A stretch of 64,000 bases of DNA, from assembly GCA_002946415.1 (NCBI GenBank), contig NJPS01000050.1, positions 1 to 64,000 of the forward strand, given 5' to 3'. The stretch's first letter is position 1; each line of letters starts with the position of its first letter. This document shows positions 1-12,049 of the stretch, in pieces. The DNA is from Rutstroemia sp. NJR-2017a BVV2. Lineage: Eukaryota; Ascomycota; Leotiomycetes; Helotiales; Rutstroemiaceae. Under the pieces are notes generated by a model. The model made no database searches and had not been told where the DNA came from. It was given only the letters and a program-made list of their open reading frames with translations. A program made the translations under genes and the position numbers.

Positions 1-161
1 CCTAACCCTAACCCTAACCCTAACCCTAACCCTAACCCTAACCCTAACCCTAACCCTAACCCTAACCCTAACCCTAACCCTAACCCTAACCCTAACCCTA
101 ACCCTAACCCTAACCCTAACCCTAACACTAACCCTAACCCTAACCCTAACCCTAACCCTAA
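1..161. repeat. Telomere, (CCCTAA)n
   Basis: About 27 head-to-tail CCCTAA units on the plus strand, so the G-rich TTAGGG strand runs out towards position 1: this is the left end of a chromosome. One unit is variant, with A for C at 127. The array stops abruptly at 161, directly against the RIP-mutated minus-strand frame of the next feature, with no separate spacer. TTAGGG is the usual telomere repeat of filamentous ascomycetes. Confidence 0.98.
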
Positions 162-3100
162 GTATATAGATTATAATAAATATATTGCAACCTAATCAAT
201 ACCGAATCCGATATAGCTTGCTACTTATACTTGATCGGACGGCTGACCAATAACTCTAGACTGGCCGGATGGCGATAACCGATGCTTATCTTCTGATTCT
301 TCGCCTCCTCCTATACCCTATTGTTTACTTTTTCCCTTGTCTTCTTACCTAGTATCTTATCCTCCCCTGTATACAATATCTCGTCCAACTTGAACAATAT
401 ATATTATACGACCGACATCTGCTTATATACCGATACCAACTCGGGCTCCAACCGATACAAAAATGCCCTATCGATAGTATAATATATCTGGGCTACCTGT
501 TATCTGTATCCGGTTTGTTGTACCATTATATAGCGAAATATATCTACCTCCAATTCCTCTATATTATTCCCTACTGCGAAATCCTCCTTACCGCCTTCCG
601 TCCCCTTGCCTCCCTCTGTATCTATCTCCTATATCTTATTCGCCTATATCAACTTCCGTATAGCAATCCTAATAGCTATATACTGCTATCCGGATATCGT
701 CAACTATACCTCTAATATATCCTATATAATCTTCTTCAATACCTTATTCAACTGCTTCCTGTCCTATAGTCCCTACTTATCTGTAAACAAATACTTGTTC
801 TCCTATCAATCCAATACTTATACAAATAGCTATACTTGGATCAAATACTATACTATGATCTAGCTGACGGTATCCGGCAAATATTATACGATATACTCGG
901 TGTTCCTCTACCAGCTATATGCTTTGTTGTATATAGTCAATATATATATCCGCCTATTGATTATATAAATATTATATACCGAATATATACTATTATATAT
1001 CTTGATCGATCCCAACTCCGGTCCGCAAGTAGGTTACCTACTAGTGATATATATATATACTATCAATATCCACAAAAACTCCTGCTCTATATTCAAATAT
1101 ACCTTCAACTACTTCTTAATCTATACCCGATTTGTATAGTCGGGTTTCTATATAAATATCGTTTATTGCTTTATATTCTTCTATACCTATATATACAAAT
1201 ACTACTAATCGCTTTATATCTATACTTAGTTAGCAATATAATCGATGAAACTAAACCTTTGCTACTAGAATATCTAACTCTATATTATACTATCTATAAT
1301 CTCATATAAATCGACCGTCGATATAGGTATATCAAATATCAACAACTATATCTATATATATAACTTGCTTACCAACTACTAGTATATAATCTCGATCTTG
1401 GTCAACCCTATAGATCGCCCCAAATAATAAATCATCGCTTTATCGATCGACTAATAGATATTAGATAGTGATTGATACTACTTATTAAACTATTTCCCTA
1501 TAGCCAACTAGATCAAAATACTCGATATCGGCGAAAATGACCTCTTGTACAAATACTTTCAGCAGATTATATAGATACAATCGGATATAGATACTATCTT
1601 GTCTTTACTCTCCAACTATAATATAGGCTATAGTTGTAATAGGATAGTAATCTCCAATACGATCAACCAATTGATCTACAATATTCTGGCTAAAATAGAG
1701 GTATAAAAAAATACGATCTGAAACGAATTAGTTTCGGGGTCGAACCTGTATACTACCAAATAATATATTATAGCGGACCTATATGATCTGGTATAACTGG
1801 TATCTTATATAATAGTCAACTAACATAAATATATCAATATATTGGTTAATACTATCTCATAGTCGGTACCTTTATAACTATTATCGTTTGTATTGCTCTT
1901 ATCTCTATACTTATATATAGCGGATAAACGATCGTTATCCAACTTCTATCGAATATAACGGATATACCTCTATTGTTCTTCGGTATATATAATACCGGTT
2001 TCTATCTATCTATTAATCTCGTTAGTTCCTTATTCACCTTAAGAATCCCTATTATTTAATAACCCTAATCCTCAATTTCTATACTAACCCTAACCCCAAG
2101 TTTGGAGTTATCGTATAATATACCTCTTTATTCAATTTCGTATAATATCTTCTGATATATATATAATCTTCTTCCTATTTTCTTTTAATTTTCTTTCTAT
2201 TTATATCCTATTCTCTTCCTATTTCCTTCGCTTATATTTGAAAATCCTTATAGATAAATATAATATAAATAAAATGAAATATATTTATCTATTACTTTCT
2301 CCTAATCGTCCATCGGGGCGGTCTGTATTATATAACAAATAAACTCCTCGAAATATCTACTATACTTCGCAATAATTTGGGTATTCTGTAGTAATTCAAA
2401 TAGTTATTGATTAGTTGCTTTATTCTTCGATAATACTTACTATTTCAATATATCTCGATAATCAATCCTATTCAATATATCTAAATATCGATATAAAATC
2501 CCTTTCCATATCTATAATAATTGGGTCAATTAGGGCTCCTCGGAGTTTGGTATCTAGGTGAAATGAAATATATCTACCAAATTATACTATGATTGATTCA
2601 ATATAGTATTCTACTAGATATATTTAAACTATAGATCAATCTTGGATATAAAGGCCTTTTCTAATAATTCCAATTATTATATCTAGGTATCGGCTTGTTA
2701 TTGTTCAATCTCTTATATAATCTTGTTATTATCTATCTTGTCTATTGTACTATTATGAATCTTATTATTATCTATAGTATCTTAGAGATAGGGGTTATTA
2801 TCTTTGTTATTGGGAATCTCTTCTCCTATATCTCAGGTTTGCTCTCGACGGACTCGATATACTTACTACTGTTCTTTGGTTTTATCTACTATCCAATATC
2901 GGGCTTTCTTCTTACTAAACTATAATTGTAATCTAACTACTCGAAATAATTTTTAGTTGGCTATTCGTTTTTTCTTATACTCCTTGTTTCTGTACTACTT
3001 AATCTTCTTATAGCTCTGACTCTTGAATATATATTTATAATATTGGAATCTATCTACTACCGGAATAATAAGTTGTAAGGCCGAATTTTCCTGGGGTAAT

Positions 3101-3400
3101 TCAATAAATATATAATCGTATACAAATAGAAACCTGGTAATATACTTTTTCATCTACTTATATTTTTCGCAGTCGGCTTGATACTGATCCTGCAAATATC
3201 GGATAATAGTATTTAGAGCAATAGCGAATTGGTATAAGATACAAATAATTATACTGAATATAGTATTCACTATAATTAAATAGCTTAATACTTCGGGAAT
3301 AGGTTGGGCTATAATAATAGTAAGTGAATAGGGAATAGGGAATAGGAAATGGGGAATAAGGAATCTTGGAATATATAATATAGAAATAGATAAAATAGTA
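162..3400 (-). pseudogene. Subtelomeric ORF1: dead telomere-linked-helicase-like gene, cut off by the telomere
   Basis: Minus-strand frame interrupted mostly by TAA/TAG. In one phase, about 3,350-2,280 reads VYDYIFIELPQENS (near 3,080) and QIWKGILYRYLDILNR (near 2,500). In another phase, about 2,010-162 reads IDKAMIYYLG, then a YLPDTVSQIIVQYL block near 870, then LTISG with a stop where W is expected followed by QYIAIRI near 680. Their order matches, from memory, the long conserved region before the helicase domain of fungal telomere-linked RecQ-type helicases. The phase changes between 2,010 and 2,280, by frameshift or a lost intron. The second phase reads on into the TTAGGG array, so the downstream helicase part is missing. 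The start codon is not identifiable. Dead; family assignment moderate. Confidence 0.6.
2061..2097. repeat. Degenerate interstitial telomere-like tract
   Basis: The stretch contains AACCCTAATCC and, after a short gap, ACTAACCCTAACCCC: two to four imperfect CCCTAA units in the same orientation as the terminal array, about 1.9 kb inside it. It lies in the interval where ORF1 changes reading phase, so it may mark an old break or healing scar. A further single CTAACCCTAA lies near 3,669-3,678. Short tracts like this can also arise by chance. Confidence 0.55.
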
Positions 3401-3517
3401 ATATATTCAATAGATAATAATATGGATTAAATAGAATATCATTTGGTGGGCGAACTTACTTTTATATAGAGATAAATAAAAGTTAATGATATATATATAT
3501 CCTATATCAACGATACT

Positions 3518-6500
3518 TCATATTTTGGTATACAACTCTATCAAAATATAGTGACCTTCAATTATAGGACAAACTCTATATAATCTATATTATAATACTT
3601 GCCTGGGATTAGGGATTCGGAATATATTAATTATATAGTTGTCCGATATACAGTATATAGAGAAAACTCTAACCCTAATAGTTGAGGTTAATAGAACTAT
3701 ACTATAATTCCATTTCATCCCTAGACAGACCACACCTTAAATTTCGCATACAAAAAAAACGGAACTATGATATAGTTCCAAAAGAATAATATTAGGCTCC
3801 TACAGTTTATAGCTTTCTCTATCCTCCTCCTGTTCCTCCTTCTGTATTATCTATATTACCTCCAAGATCTTGTATATATTCCTATCTATATATATCTATT
3901 AATATATCGCTATATATATCTGCCGTTATATCGCTAACTATAAACATATCCCTATCCGTTTACTACTCTTATTCTGTAATATCTGATTTATCCTCGTTCT
4001 ATTCTAATACCTATTGTACTTTATATTCTACAACTTCTTCTACTTGATCCTGTACCTCTACCAGCTCCCCGATCTCGGTTCGTTACTCTTGGCCCCCGAT
4101 TCTATCTTGCTCTTATTATCAAATACTTCCTCAAATTACTATTATTGCTCCAATTCCGTTACGATATCCTCTTCTACCTCTTCTATCTCTTTGTTGCCCT
4201 CTTCGTTATCCTGCTCCTTATCTTCCAAGTACCTCTCCGGTACTATCTGCTATATAAACTTGCTCTTCTGCTTTATATTTATCTCCTATCATATCAACTC
4301 CTCGACAAACGGATCTACCAGCTATAAATATAATACTAGCAAGTATCCTACCAGCTATAGTAAATACTATATTATATCCTTTCCTTGCTCTATCCCCCGC
4401 CAATTATTCTTGGTATACCGTATTACCAAATATATTATCCTATCGTCCACTATTACCCTCTATAATATATTCTTACTATTCTACTGCCGGATACTAAGTA
4501 ACTTCCGACTATATATAGGTCTCTTATCTATCAAGTATATTAATATCATCAATTATTTCTTCAATATCTATATCTTCTTCAAATATACCTAGACCCTAAG
4601 CCTACTTATCTACTAGTACTCTACTATATCCTACTACAATATCTTCCTCTATATCGCCTTATAATCAACTATCTGCTTCAACAACTACTATTTCCTATCT
4701 ACCTACTATACTATTGCAGTATTCAATAGCTCCTCGATAAACAAGTACTACTGTTCCTTTTTATACTATATATCCACTATATCCTCTAAATCAAAGTCCA
4801 ACTCTGTATTCGCAATCTGTACCCAAAACCCTTTGCTGTTCAGCCCGGGTTATAACCCTAGTAGCTTACTAACGACTAATATCTCGTAATCTACAATTAA
4901 GCTCTATATTATATCCTGTAGCCCAGGTAACTCTATCTATATATCTTTCTTTACTATCTTCTCCCCTATCTATACCAGCTTCGTTTTAGTCTTCTCCTTG
5001 GTCTCGATTATATACCTGTAATTCATCCAATCTATAAACTTCCTTATTGGCTGCTTCTATATCTTCTTTATATCTATATTTAGCAATATATCGTAAATCA
5101 AGATCTTGCTCCACTTCTTTACAAAAAATACTAGTAGTATTACTATATTATCCTCTTATCCGATAGTATCTGTTACTCTCTATATATACTATTCTTACTT
5201 TACTTATACAACTATCTTCTTATACTCCAACCAATTATCGTATAATACTATATACTTCCCCAAATTGATAAAGCTCGCAAGTACTACTATATATATCTCT
5301 ACTAGCTTCTATTATAACCGATCCGGCTTTAATATTATATATATAACCTTATATATAAATATATAGTTACCCCCTTCACCCTTCAATTACAAATCTAACA
5401 ATACTATATATAACTCTAATAGCCTCTCCTTCAATTATTCTTCTTTCTCTTTCTTGATCTCTTTTATAATCCTTCTCTCTCTTCTCCCTCCGATCGCGAT
5501 CTACAACTTCTCTACTATATCTATTACTCTTTGCAATCAACTATACTTGGTAGCTATTATCTTCTCCCTAAACCCTCTATACTTTGTATCTTGTACCTAT
5601 AATATACTCTGCTAATAAAACCTTAGTATCTTTATCTAATTCGCTATATACTGCTTCAGTATCTCTATTATATACCTAATATATATCAACCTCCTATTAT
5701 ACTTGTTTCCGGATACTTCCTACTAATTCACCAACTTTAAGTATACTTTATCGATCTTATTATTTTGTATAACCTTTATTATATCCATCACCAACCTCTA
5801 TAATATCAGATAACTCAACTCCAAGTACTCTTCACTATAGTTTCCTATTCCTCCTTCTTCTCTACCCCCCTCCTTTATATCCTCTTCGCTCTCCTTGTTC
5901 TCTTTGCTCTCCTTATTCTCTTCGCTCTCCTTATTCTCTTTGCTCTTATTATCCTCTCTATTGCTTTCTTCTATACTCTCCTTTTTTACTAATAGTATAA
6001 TCAAATCCTTCTTTGCTCTTATAGCCAATATCTCCCGCTAACCTATCGCCTTCAAAAAATTATTCATATCTATCTGTGATTCTTCTGTCTCCAATTTTCT
6101 TATATATACAAACTCTACTTTCTCTTTCTCTCTGGTATCTCGCTCCTACAATAACTATATCTTCAAATACTCCAACCTATTATCGTTATAGTAGCTAATA
6201 GGAACAACTATATCAGTGATATCTTTCTCTACTATAAATAAGCGATTCTACTTTTTCTTCTCGAACAACTTTGTTACTGGTAATCCTTATTCGAACTACT
6301 GGTCTTCGGCCTCCTATTACTTCATCTAAGCCTCTATACTCTTGTTACCCTCTACTTATCCTACTTTCCATTTATATACTATCTGCAAATATTACTTCAT
6401 TATAGCCTTGTTCTTCATCACAAACCTATATAGTCTCTAGGGACTCTCCCCCTCCTCCTTATATATCCCCCCGACTACCTATATACAATAGTATCTATTG

Positions 6501-6850
6501 TTCTTAATCGGGACCAACCTCTTTATCTTCTCCTACTCCGCCTCGCCTACCCGGAGGTTATCCACTATCCCTACCAGTCCGGCTAAGCTAGCCGCCTATA
6601 CTATAAGCTCCTTCCGGCACCCAATACTCAAGAGTATATACTTCTTATATAAATATATATCTATCGATCCGATATCTATATAATACCGGTATTCCTTATA
6701 TAATACTATCCCTAATATCTTCCAGAACTGCAAATACCTTATATATTTATTCTTCTCCTTCTCTCCGACCCCTCTTCCTCCTTTTTAACCTAATTCGGCT
6801 TCTCGGTCTATATCGATTTTCGCGGTCCTATAAATATCGGTTAGTTAATA
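3518..6850 (-). pseudogene. Subtelomeric ORF2: dead minus-strand gene sharing a module with ORF1
   Basis: Marker codons at 6,511, 6,028, 4,810, 4,489 and 4,210 are all in one phase, so about 1,100 codons survive as one frame broken mostly by TAG/TAA; the first in-phase TGA after the recognisable part is at 3,518-3,520. In order: a globular part with ILLSIGCRKEL near 6,600; a Lys/Glu/Asn/Ser-rich low-complexity tract at about 5,850-5,990; a second globular part with LGL then a stop then PGLNSKGFWVQIAN near 4,840; LLSIRQQNS near 4,490; a VRYLLVLYL-type block near 4,290; and an acidic tail near 4,150-4,210. The SIR...RYL part resembles the block before the helicase in telomere-linked helicases, also seen in ORF1. 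No helicase motifs were seen. Start codon unknown; the last 80 codons may be non-coding. Confidence 0.55.
3694..3779. repeat. Paired-palindrome module
   Basis: Two near-identical short palindromes bracket about 50 bp. The right one (3,761-3,779) is GGAACTAT-GAT-ATAGTTCC with perfect 8-bp arms; the left one (3,694-3,710) is the same with one mismatch. The module recurs, more mutated, at about 12,788-12,875 and 12,958-13,050, and inverted at about 19,020-19,130. It could be a small element end or part of the subtelomeric repeat unit; no function is assigned. Confidence 0.6.
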
Positions 6851-7277
6851 TACTTATCTAAATATATAATATTAATCAGTGATTCATAGATCAGTAGAAT
6901 TATATCGAAGAGAGATCAGATCAGATATTTATATTATACTATTTCTATAAATACTAATCTATATATAATATAACTTTACCTTTAATCCTAGTCCCAGTTC
7001 TCCTCCCCCTTATCCTTATCCTCCTCCTCCTCCTCCTTTTTATCCAGTAGATAAATACAGTATATATATAGTCGAGTAGTAAGCAGTATATCCCTTTCCT
7101 AAATAAGAAATGGAGCTATACTAGATAGAAAGGTATTACAGTATATATACCAATATATATATCTGCACTCCGGATAACAAATATATATAGGCTATCTATA
7201 CCCTCTCAAATCGAGGAATAGTAGCGATACCAGACTCCTCCTTATAACCCAATATTACCCTCGCTATCCAACTACTG
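6851..7277. other. Spacer between ORF2 and ORF3
   Basis: Contains a CCT/CTC microsatellite at about 7,018-7,036. On the minus strand, 7,080-7,370 holds a second open phase (with AKVEDDILYIYRS) overlapping the end of ORF3 and interrupted by few stops. That may be a downstream exon of ORF3 or chance. Nothing else recognised. Confidence 0.4.
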
Positions 7278-10200
7278 TCAGCAGATAAAAAATATAGCCA
7301 GAAAGCAGAGATACAGAGAGATCGGTATATATATAGTATATCGTCTTCTACCTTCGCGATATAGCACAGGACTACTATAGAGGCTAGAACGAATAGAGGC
7401 TATAGTTGGAACAAATAGCAGCCAATTTTCGCCCTACTTAGGGGATTCGACTAATCCGTATACCGGATCTCGACCAAATAGCGGCTATTCGTCGCGGAAT
7501 AATAGGTCAGGATCGTTCAGTTTCCATATCTCAGCAATTATTTCTCCAACTTTTTCCAATTTGATATCTACTTCCCGAAAACTATCGGTTGGCTCCTCAG
7601 GTATATATCGTAATATAGATCCTTTCCAATCCTTATATAGATACCAATCCAGCATCCATTCGACCCCATTTTCACCTTGTTTAGGATACTTAGGTCGATA
7701 TATTTATGGTTTCTCCTCTATCAAGTTCTATAGCTATCGTATATCATACTTAACATCTTGTTGGTTTTTCACTAGCAAGTTAACCAATTATAAATAATAA
7801 ACCCTTATTATTATAATATATTTTTCCTGATTTTTCTGAAAGAATTTGCTATATCGTAGATAAGGTATAAACTAGGTAGTCACAATAAAATATCTTTTGA
7901 ACTGTTCTTGAAATTGTTTCGCTATATTAGCTTTACCCTATTGTTGAAGCTGCTTACTAACCCGACAAAAGAGAATACAAAAAGAAATATTATCCTATTA
8001 TTAATAGTTATCATCTTGGTAATCTGAGAAGTCCCAAATAAGTGAAACAAGAACTTTAATTGATCGAATTATTGTCCGACTAGTATCAACTATATAGAAA
8101 CTCTTCATCGTTTCAGTAGTTAATAGATACTCCATCTCAGTATAACAGATAGGAATAGTACCTCGAGTAACTTCTTTATAGTAGCCTTCTCGAAATCCTA
8201 ACTTGAAGTAATTCCAAACTTCTTTACAGAATATATATATTATTATTAGACAAATATATTCGATTATTGTATACTAATAATCTTCGTCTTTATTATATTA
8301 TACTAGCTATTAGCTAACAGTTTCTATATATATATAATCATCTTTAGCTTCTCCAACTTATAAGAAGTTCTTCTAGTAATTTGTACGAAGTATACTACTA
8401 CTAAATACTATTTGGTTGGTGAATTGAGAGCGAAATATCATCGATTTCCAGTTGATTCGAGGATTGAACTATATATATCCGAACTTAGCTTATATAGCTT
8501 ATAATCCTATTCCGAGTACTTCAAGCCCTCCTCTTTGTTATTGAAACTTTTCTTTCTAGAGATCGTTCTACTATATAATAGATCCCAAATCAAAAGCGAA
8601 TAGTAATGTTTATAGTAATATAATTATCAACTTATAATACTTATAATCTACTCGAGTCTTTATTCCTAAGCTCAATATCTACTCGAAAACTACTATAAAT
8701 TTGTTCGTATTCTGTAATAGATATTTCATATAAGTAATTATATACAACAAGTATATATACTGGAAGTTGTGATAGGTAATATCATAAACTTGGGCCCAAA
8801 TACCTATATTCTCTACCGAAATTTGTATTCGATCTATAAAAACAAATATAACTTGATTCTCCTTTTGAATACCAATCGAAAACTATTATCCTTCTACAAT
8901 CAAGTACTTTACCTATTCTTTGCTGGCTAAATAGCTTTTATATAATATAGAGTCTGTAACTAACCTTGCTCGACCTTATTACTAAAGTATCTATTTTATT
9001 TTTGAATCCCATATTAATTATCTTAAATAAGGATTACTAAAAGACTTCGTTTGGACTATATTGAAAAGCTCTTTAAAGCTATTATAAACTTAATTATAAA
9101 CCCAACTCTTTCGTCGATAACAGGATAATAGAGATATATCTAATACTAAATTGCTTATATTTTGTAATATAGCTAAAGGATAGAGAATAGGAATAATATA
9201 TCAATCCGGCTCCTTATACTTGGTCTATCGAAAGTAAGACTCCAGATAGCAGATCTTTAACAGATAGGTAGTAGATAGCGGATTGCTATTAGTTCACTAG
9301 CTATATAATATATAGTCAATAGCAGTTACTTCCTTATCTAGATCTAACCAAATATCATTACGATCAATATATATCAGGTCAAGTATAGCTATTAGAGATC
9401 TTTCAAATACTTCCTAGACTTCGAATAAAATACTATAAGAAAATCGAAGTTTGGTATTTTTGTTGGAAAAGAATAGTTTTGCTCTATAATAAATCGTATA
9501 TTCAAGCTTAGTTAATCGTTATTCAATCTCCTACTAGATAGTAGCAAGGCTTTATAAATATAGAAAATAATAAAGTAATAATACCTAATCTTCTATCTTA
9601 TCAATACTAATATATATAGATCGCTCTCTATAATAGGCTTGTGTTTTCATTCAAGTATAATTCCAAGAATAAGGTAGATACTGGCAACTTATCGATAGTA
9701 TATAGCAAAAAATACTAGGAAGTAGAATCGAATCGATCCAGATTTGTAAGAGATAATATAGCTAACTACTACCTTTTCCAAGGAAATTCGTTGGCTTATC
9801 AGGCTTATATATCCGAGAAAAGAAGATATAAAGACTAATATCTTTATAATCTAATATCCGACCAAGATAGTAATATAGAACCTTCTATAGTTTAACTCTA
9901 ATTGCTTTTTCGCCTTTTCCAAAATTATAAAAGACCTTAGTATAAAGATAAAGATTAGTTCAAATATTTGTATAGAAACAAGGAAAAAGATTGATATCTA
10001 TCCCCTAGTAGGTAATAACAAGACTTTAAGTAAATTCTAGAAAACTATCGATATCGAAGCGAACTACTAATATACTAGCCTTACTTTGAGAATATCTAAT
10101 ATATATATATAAAGCATATTTATCTTAAATAACCTAGTTATTACTAGTAACTCCTTTACAATTTGCTAGTAAATCGATATTATATCTATCAAAATATTTT

Positions 10201-11438
10201 GACTAATCTAGTATAGAAGAACTTTCTTGTTCAGCTTTAATGAAAAAGTCTAGTTAGTATATAACTATTGGAATATTAGATTTCTCCAACTATTTTGTAT
10301 AATTAGGTAAGTTGAGATATCGCTTACGATTTGGTATTGATATATTATCGGAATACTAGCAATATTACTTTAAATATTCGTCTAAATAACAGTTATTAAA
10401 TTGAAATAAATGATTATATAGCTCTTTAGCTAAATCCACTTCGGGCTCGTTTGATACTGAAATTTCTCGCTATAATTAAGTTTCAATTTGGTCTTCTCCT
10501 CTAATATCGCTAGTATTTTGCTTATTACTCAATTAACTTTTGTTATCCTCTATATCGCTGAAAGATATAAAGCAATTATCTTCTTCGATAATTGATAGTA
10601 AGAATTTATTTTCTTCTTTATTATCCCAATTTTGTCGACTATCCTCTTTTTCATTTATAGAACCAGATCTATTACCTTCTTCTCTATTTATAGAGCTAGA
10701 TCTACTATCTTTATCTTTATCTACTAGTTGTTATATATTAGATCCTATATTATCTATGAAAAGCTATCCACTACTTATTGATCCAACTATAGATATCTAT
10801 CTATTAACTTCTTATTCTTTTATATCTCTGTTACTATCAATAAAGTAATTGTCGAGATTGAAACTAGGTATATCAAGTATTCCGATATTATTTAGAAGAG
10901 GATCTAAAGGCAAGTTATTTATAGTAGATATAGGATTACTATTCGAATCAGGTACGATATATTCTCGAATAGATACCGAATTAGATATAATATAATCTCG
11001 AATAGGTAGTAAATCAGATATAATATATTCTTAAATAGGTATCGAAACAGTAGCTAAATTATAAGTAGTTAATACCGAGAGATCTGGTATCTCCTTATTA
11101 TCGAGAGTAGAATAAGATATAGAAGCGGTAGGTAGTTCTGAGCTTTCGATTCTCTACAGATCTTCTTCTATAGCTCTAACTAGACTTAGTTGAATATAAA
11201 CAAAAGAATAAGATAAAGTTGAATTAGAAATAGAACTAGAGCTATTTACTATAGAAATCTCATTATACTAGTAAACTAATTATATATTATTACGATATTA
11301 TCGCTCCTCTGATAAGAATCTAGATCGAGATATAATTATAGAAAAAAGAGAATAAAGAATTAAGATATTTATTGATAAGTATCTGAAGAAACATCGATAA
11401 TATAAAAGATAAATAATAAGAAGTAAATAACAAATCAT
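7278..11438 (-). pseudogene. Subtelomeric ORF3: 1,386-codon frame, unrecognised family
   Basis: From an ATG at 11,436-11,438 to a TGA at 7,278-7,280 the minus strand keeps a single phase for 1,386 codons. Checked marker codons at 11,264, 10,244, 9,338, 8,834 and 8,135 are all in phase. Interruptions are almost all TAA/TAG; one TGA near 9,288 could be a former TGG. The first 300 codons are Ser/Asn/Asp/Glu-rich and probably disordered (REEGNRSGSINEKEDS). The rest looks globular (DLIYIDRNDIWLDLDKEV near 9,360; ICYTEMEYLLTTETMKSF near 8,120; EWMLDWYLYKDWKGSILRYI near 7,640). No motif of a known family was recognised. It lies upstream of ORF2 on the same strand. Alternatives: a structural gene of a mobile element, or the 5' part of a larger subtelomeric gene. 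Inactive as it stands. Confidence 0.6.
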
Positions 11439-11531
11439 CAATAAGGTAATAATAATTATTTGGCAATTATATAGTAATCATATAATGAAATACTTTACTT
11501 TTTTGAGATATAGTTTATATTTTGCTTACTA
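11439..11531. other. Short AT-rich spacer
   Basis: Lies between the ATG of ORF3 and the 252-bp tandem repeat. It would be the place for the ORF3 promoter, but no specific element is visible. Confidence 0.3.
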
Positions 11532-12037
11532 AATCTGATTTGAGGTGGGGGGAGTTATATAATGAAATAGTTTACCTTTTTAGGTAAGGTTGATATAACT
11601 TAGTTACAAATTGGTATAGAGCTATATATAATTAATCAATTAATTGAGAGTGATTAGAAGATAATTAGATGATAGTTAGATAATAGTTTGATAATTAGTT
11701 AACAAAAATAACGAGATTTAGTACTATTGTATTATATTTTGAATGAACTCGCCCAAAATCTCAATCTGCTTTTTACTTACTAGAATCTGATTTGAGGTAA
11801 AGGGAGTTATATAATAAAACGGTTTACCTTTTTGGGTAAGGTTGATACAACTTGGTCGCAAATTGGTATAGAGCTATATATAATTAATCAATTAATTGAG
11901 AGCGATTAGAAGATAATTAGATGATAATTAGATAATAGTTTGATAGTTAGTTAACAAAAATAACGAGATTTAGTACTATCGTATTATATTTTGAATGAAC
12001 CCGCCCGAAATCTCAACCTGCTTTTTACTTACTAGAA
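11532..12037. repeat. 252-bp direct tandem repeat, two copies
   Basis: Copy 1 is 11,532-11,783 and copy 2 is 11,784 to about 12,037, head to tail. Both run from AATCTGATTTGAGGT through a TTAATCAATTAATTGAGAG stretch to CTGCTTTTTACTTACTAGAAT. The differences seen are transitions (for example GGGGG against AAAGG), as expected if RIP hit a duplicated sequence. There is no coding signal. It separates the less mutated telomere-proximal block from the AT desert. Confidence 0.85.
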
Positions 12038-12049
12038 TATTAAGCTTAG

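Noticed and set aside
836..1309. 157-codon plus-strand open frame rich in Tyr, Ile and Leu
   Set aside because: It is antisense to the readable part of ORF1, and its composition is what the complement of RIP-mutated coding DNA gives.
4014..4592. 192-codon plus-strand open frame rich in Ser, Tyr and Ile
   Set aside because: Shadow of minus-strand ORF2, whose phase is consistent over 3 kb and carries family-like motifs.
10540..10848. Plus-strand Ser/Leu-rich open frame
   Set aside because: Antisense to the Ser/Asn/Glu-rich N-terminal part of ORF3; low complexity on both strands.
162..11438. An altered genetic code in which TAA and TAG mean Gln
   Set aside because: The intact genes in the same window end in TAA or TGA and use standard codons; some of the stops fall where Trp is expected; repeat copies differ by transitions. 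RIP explains all of it.
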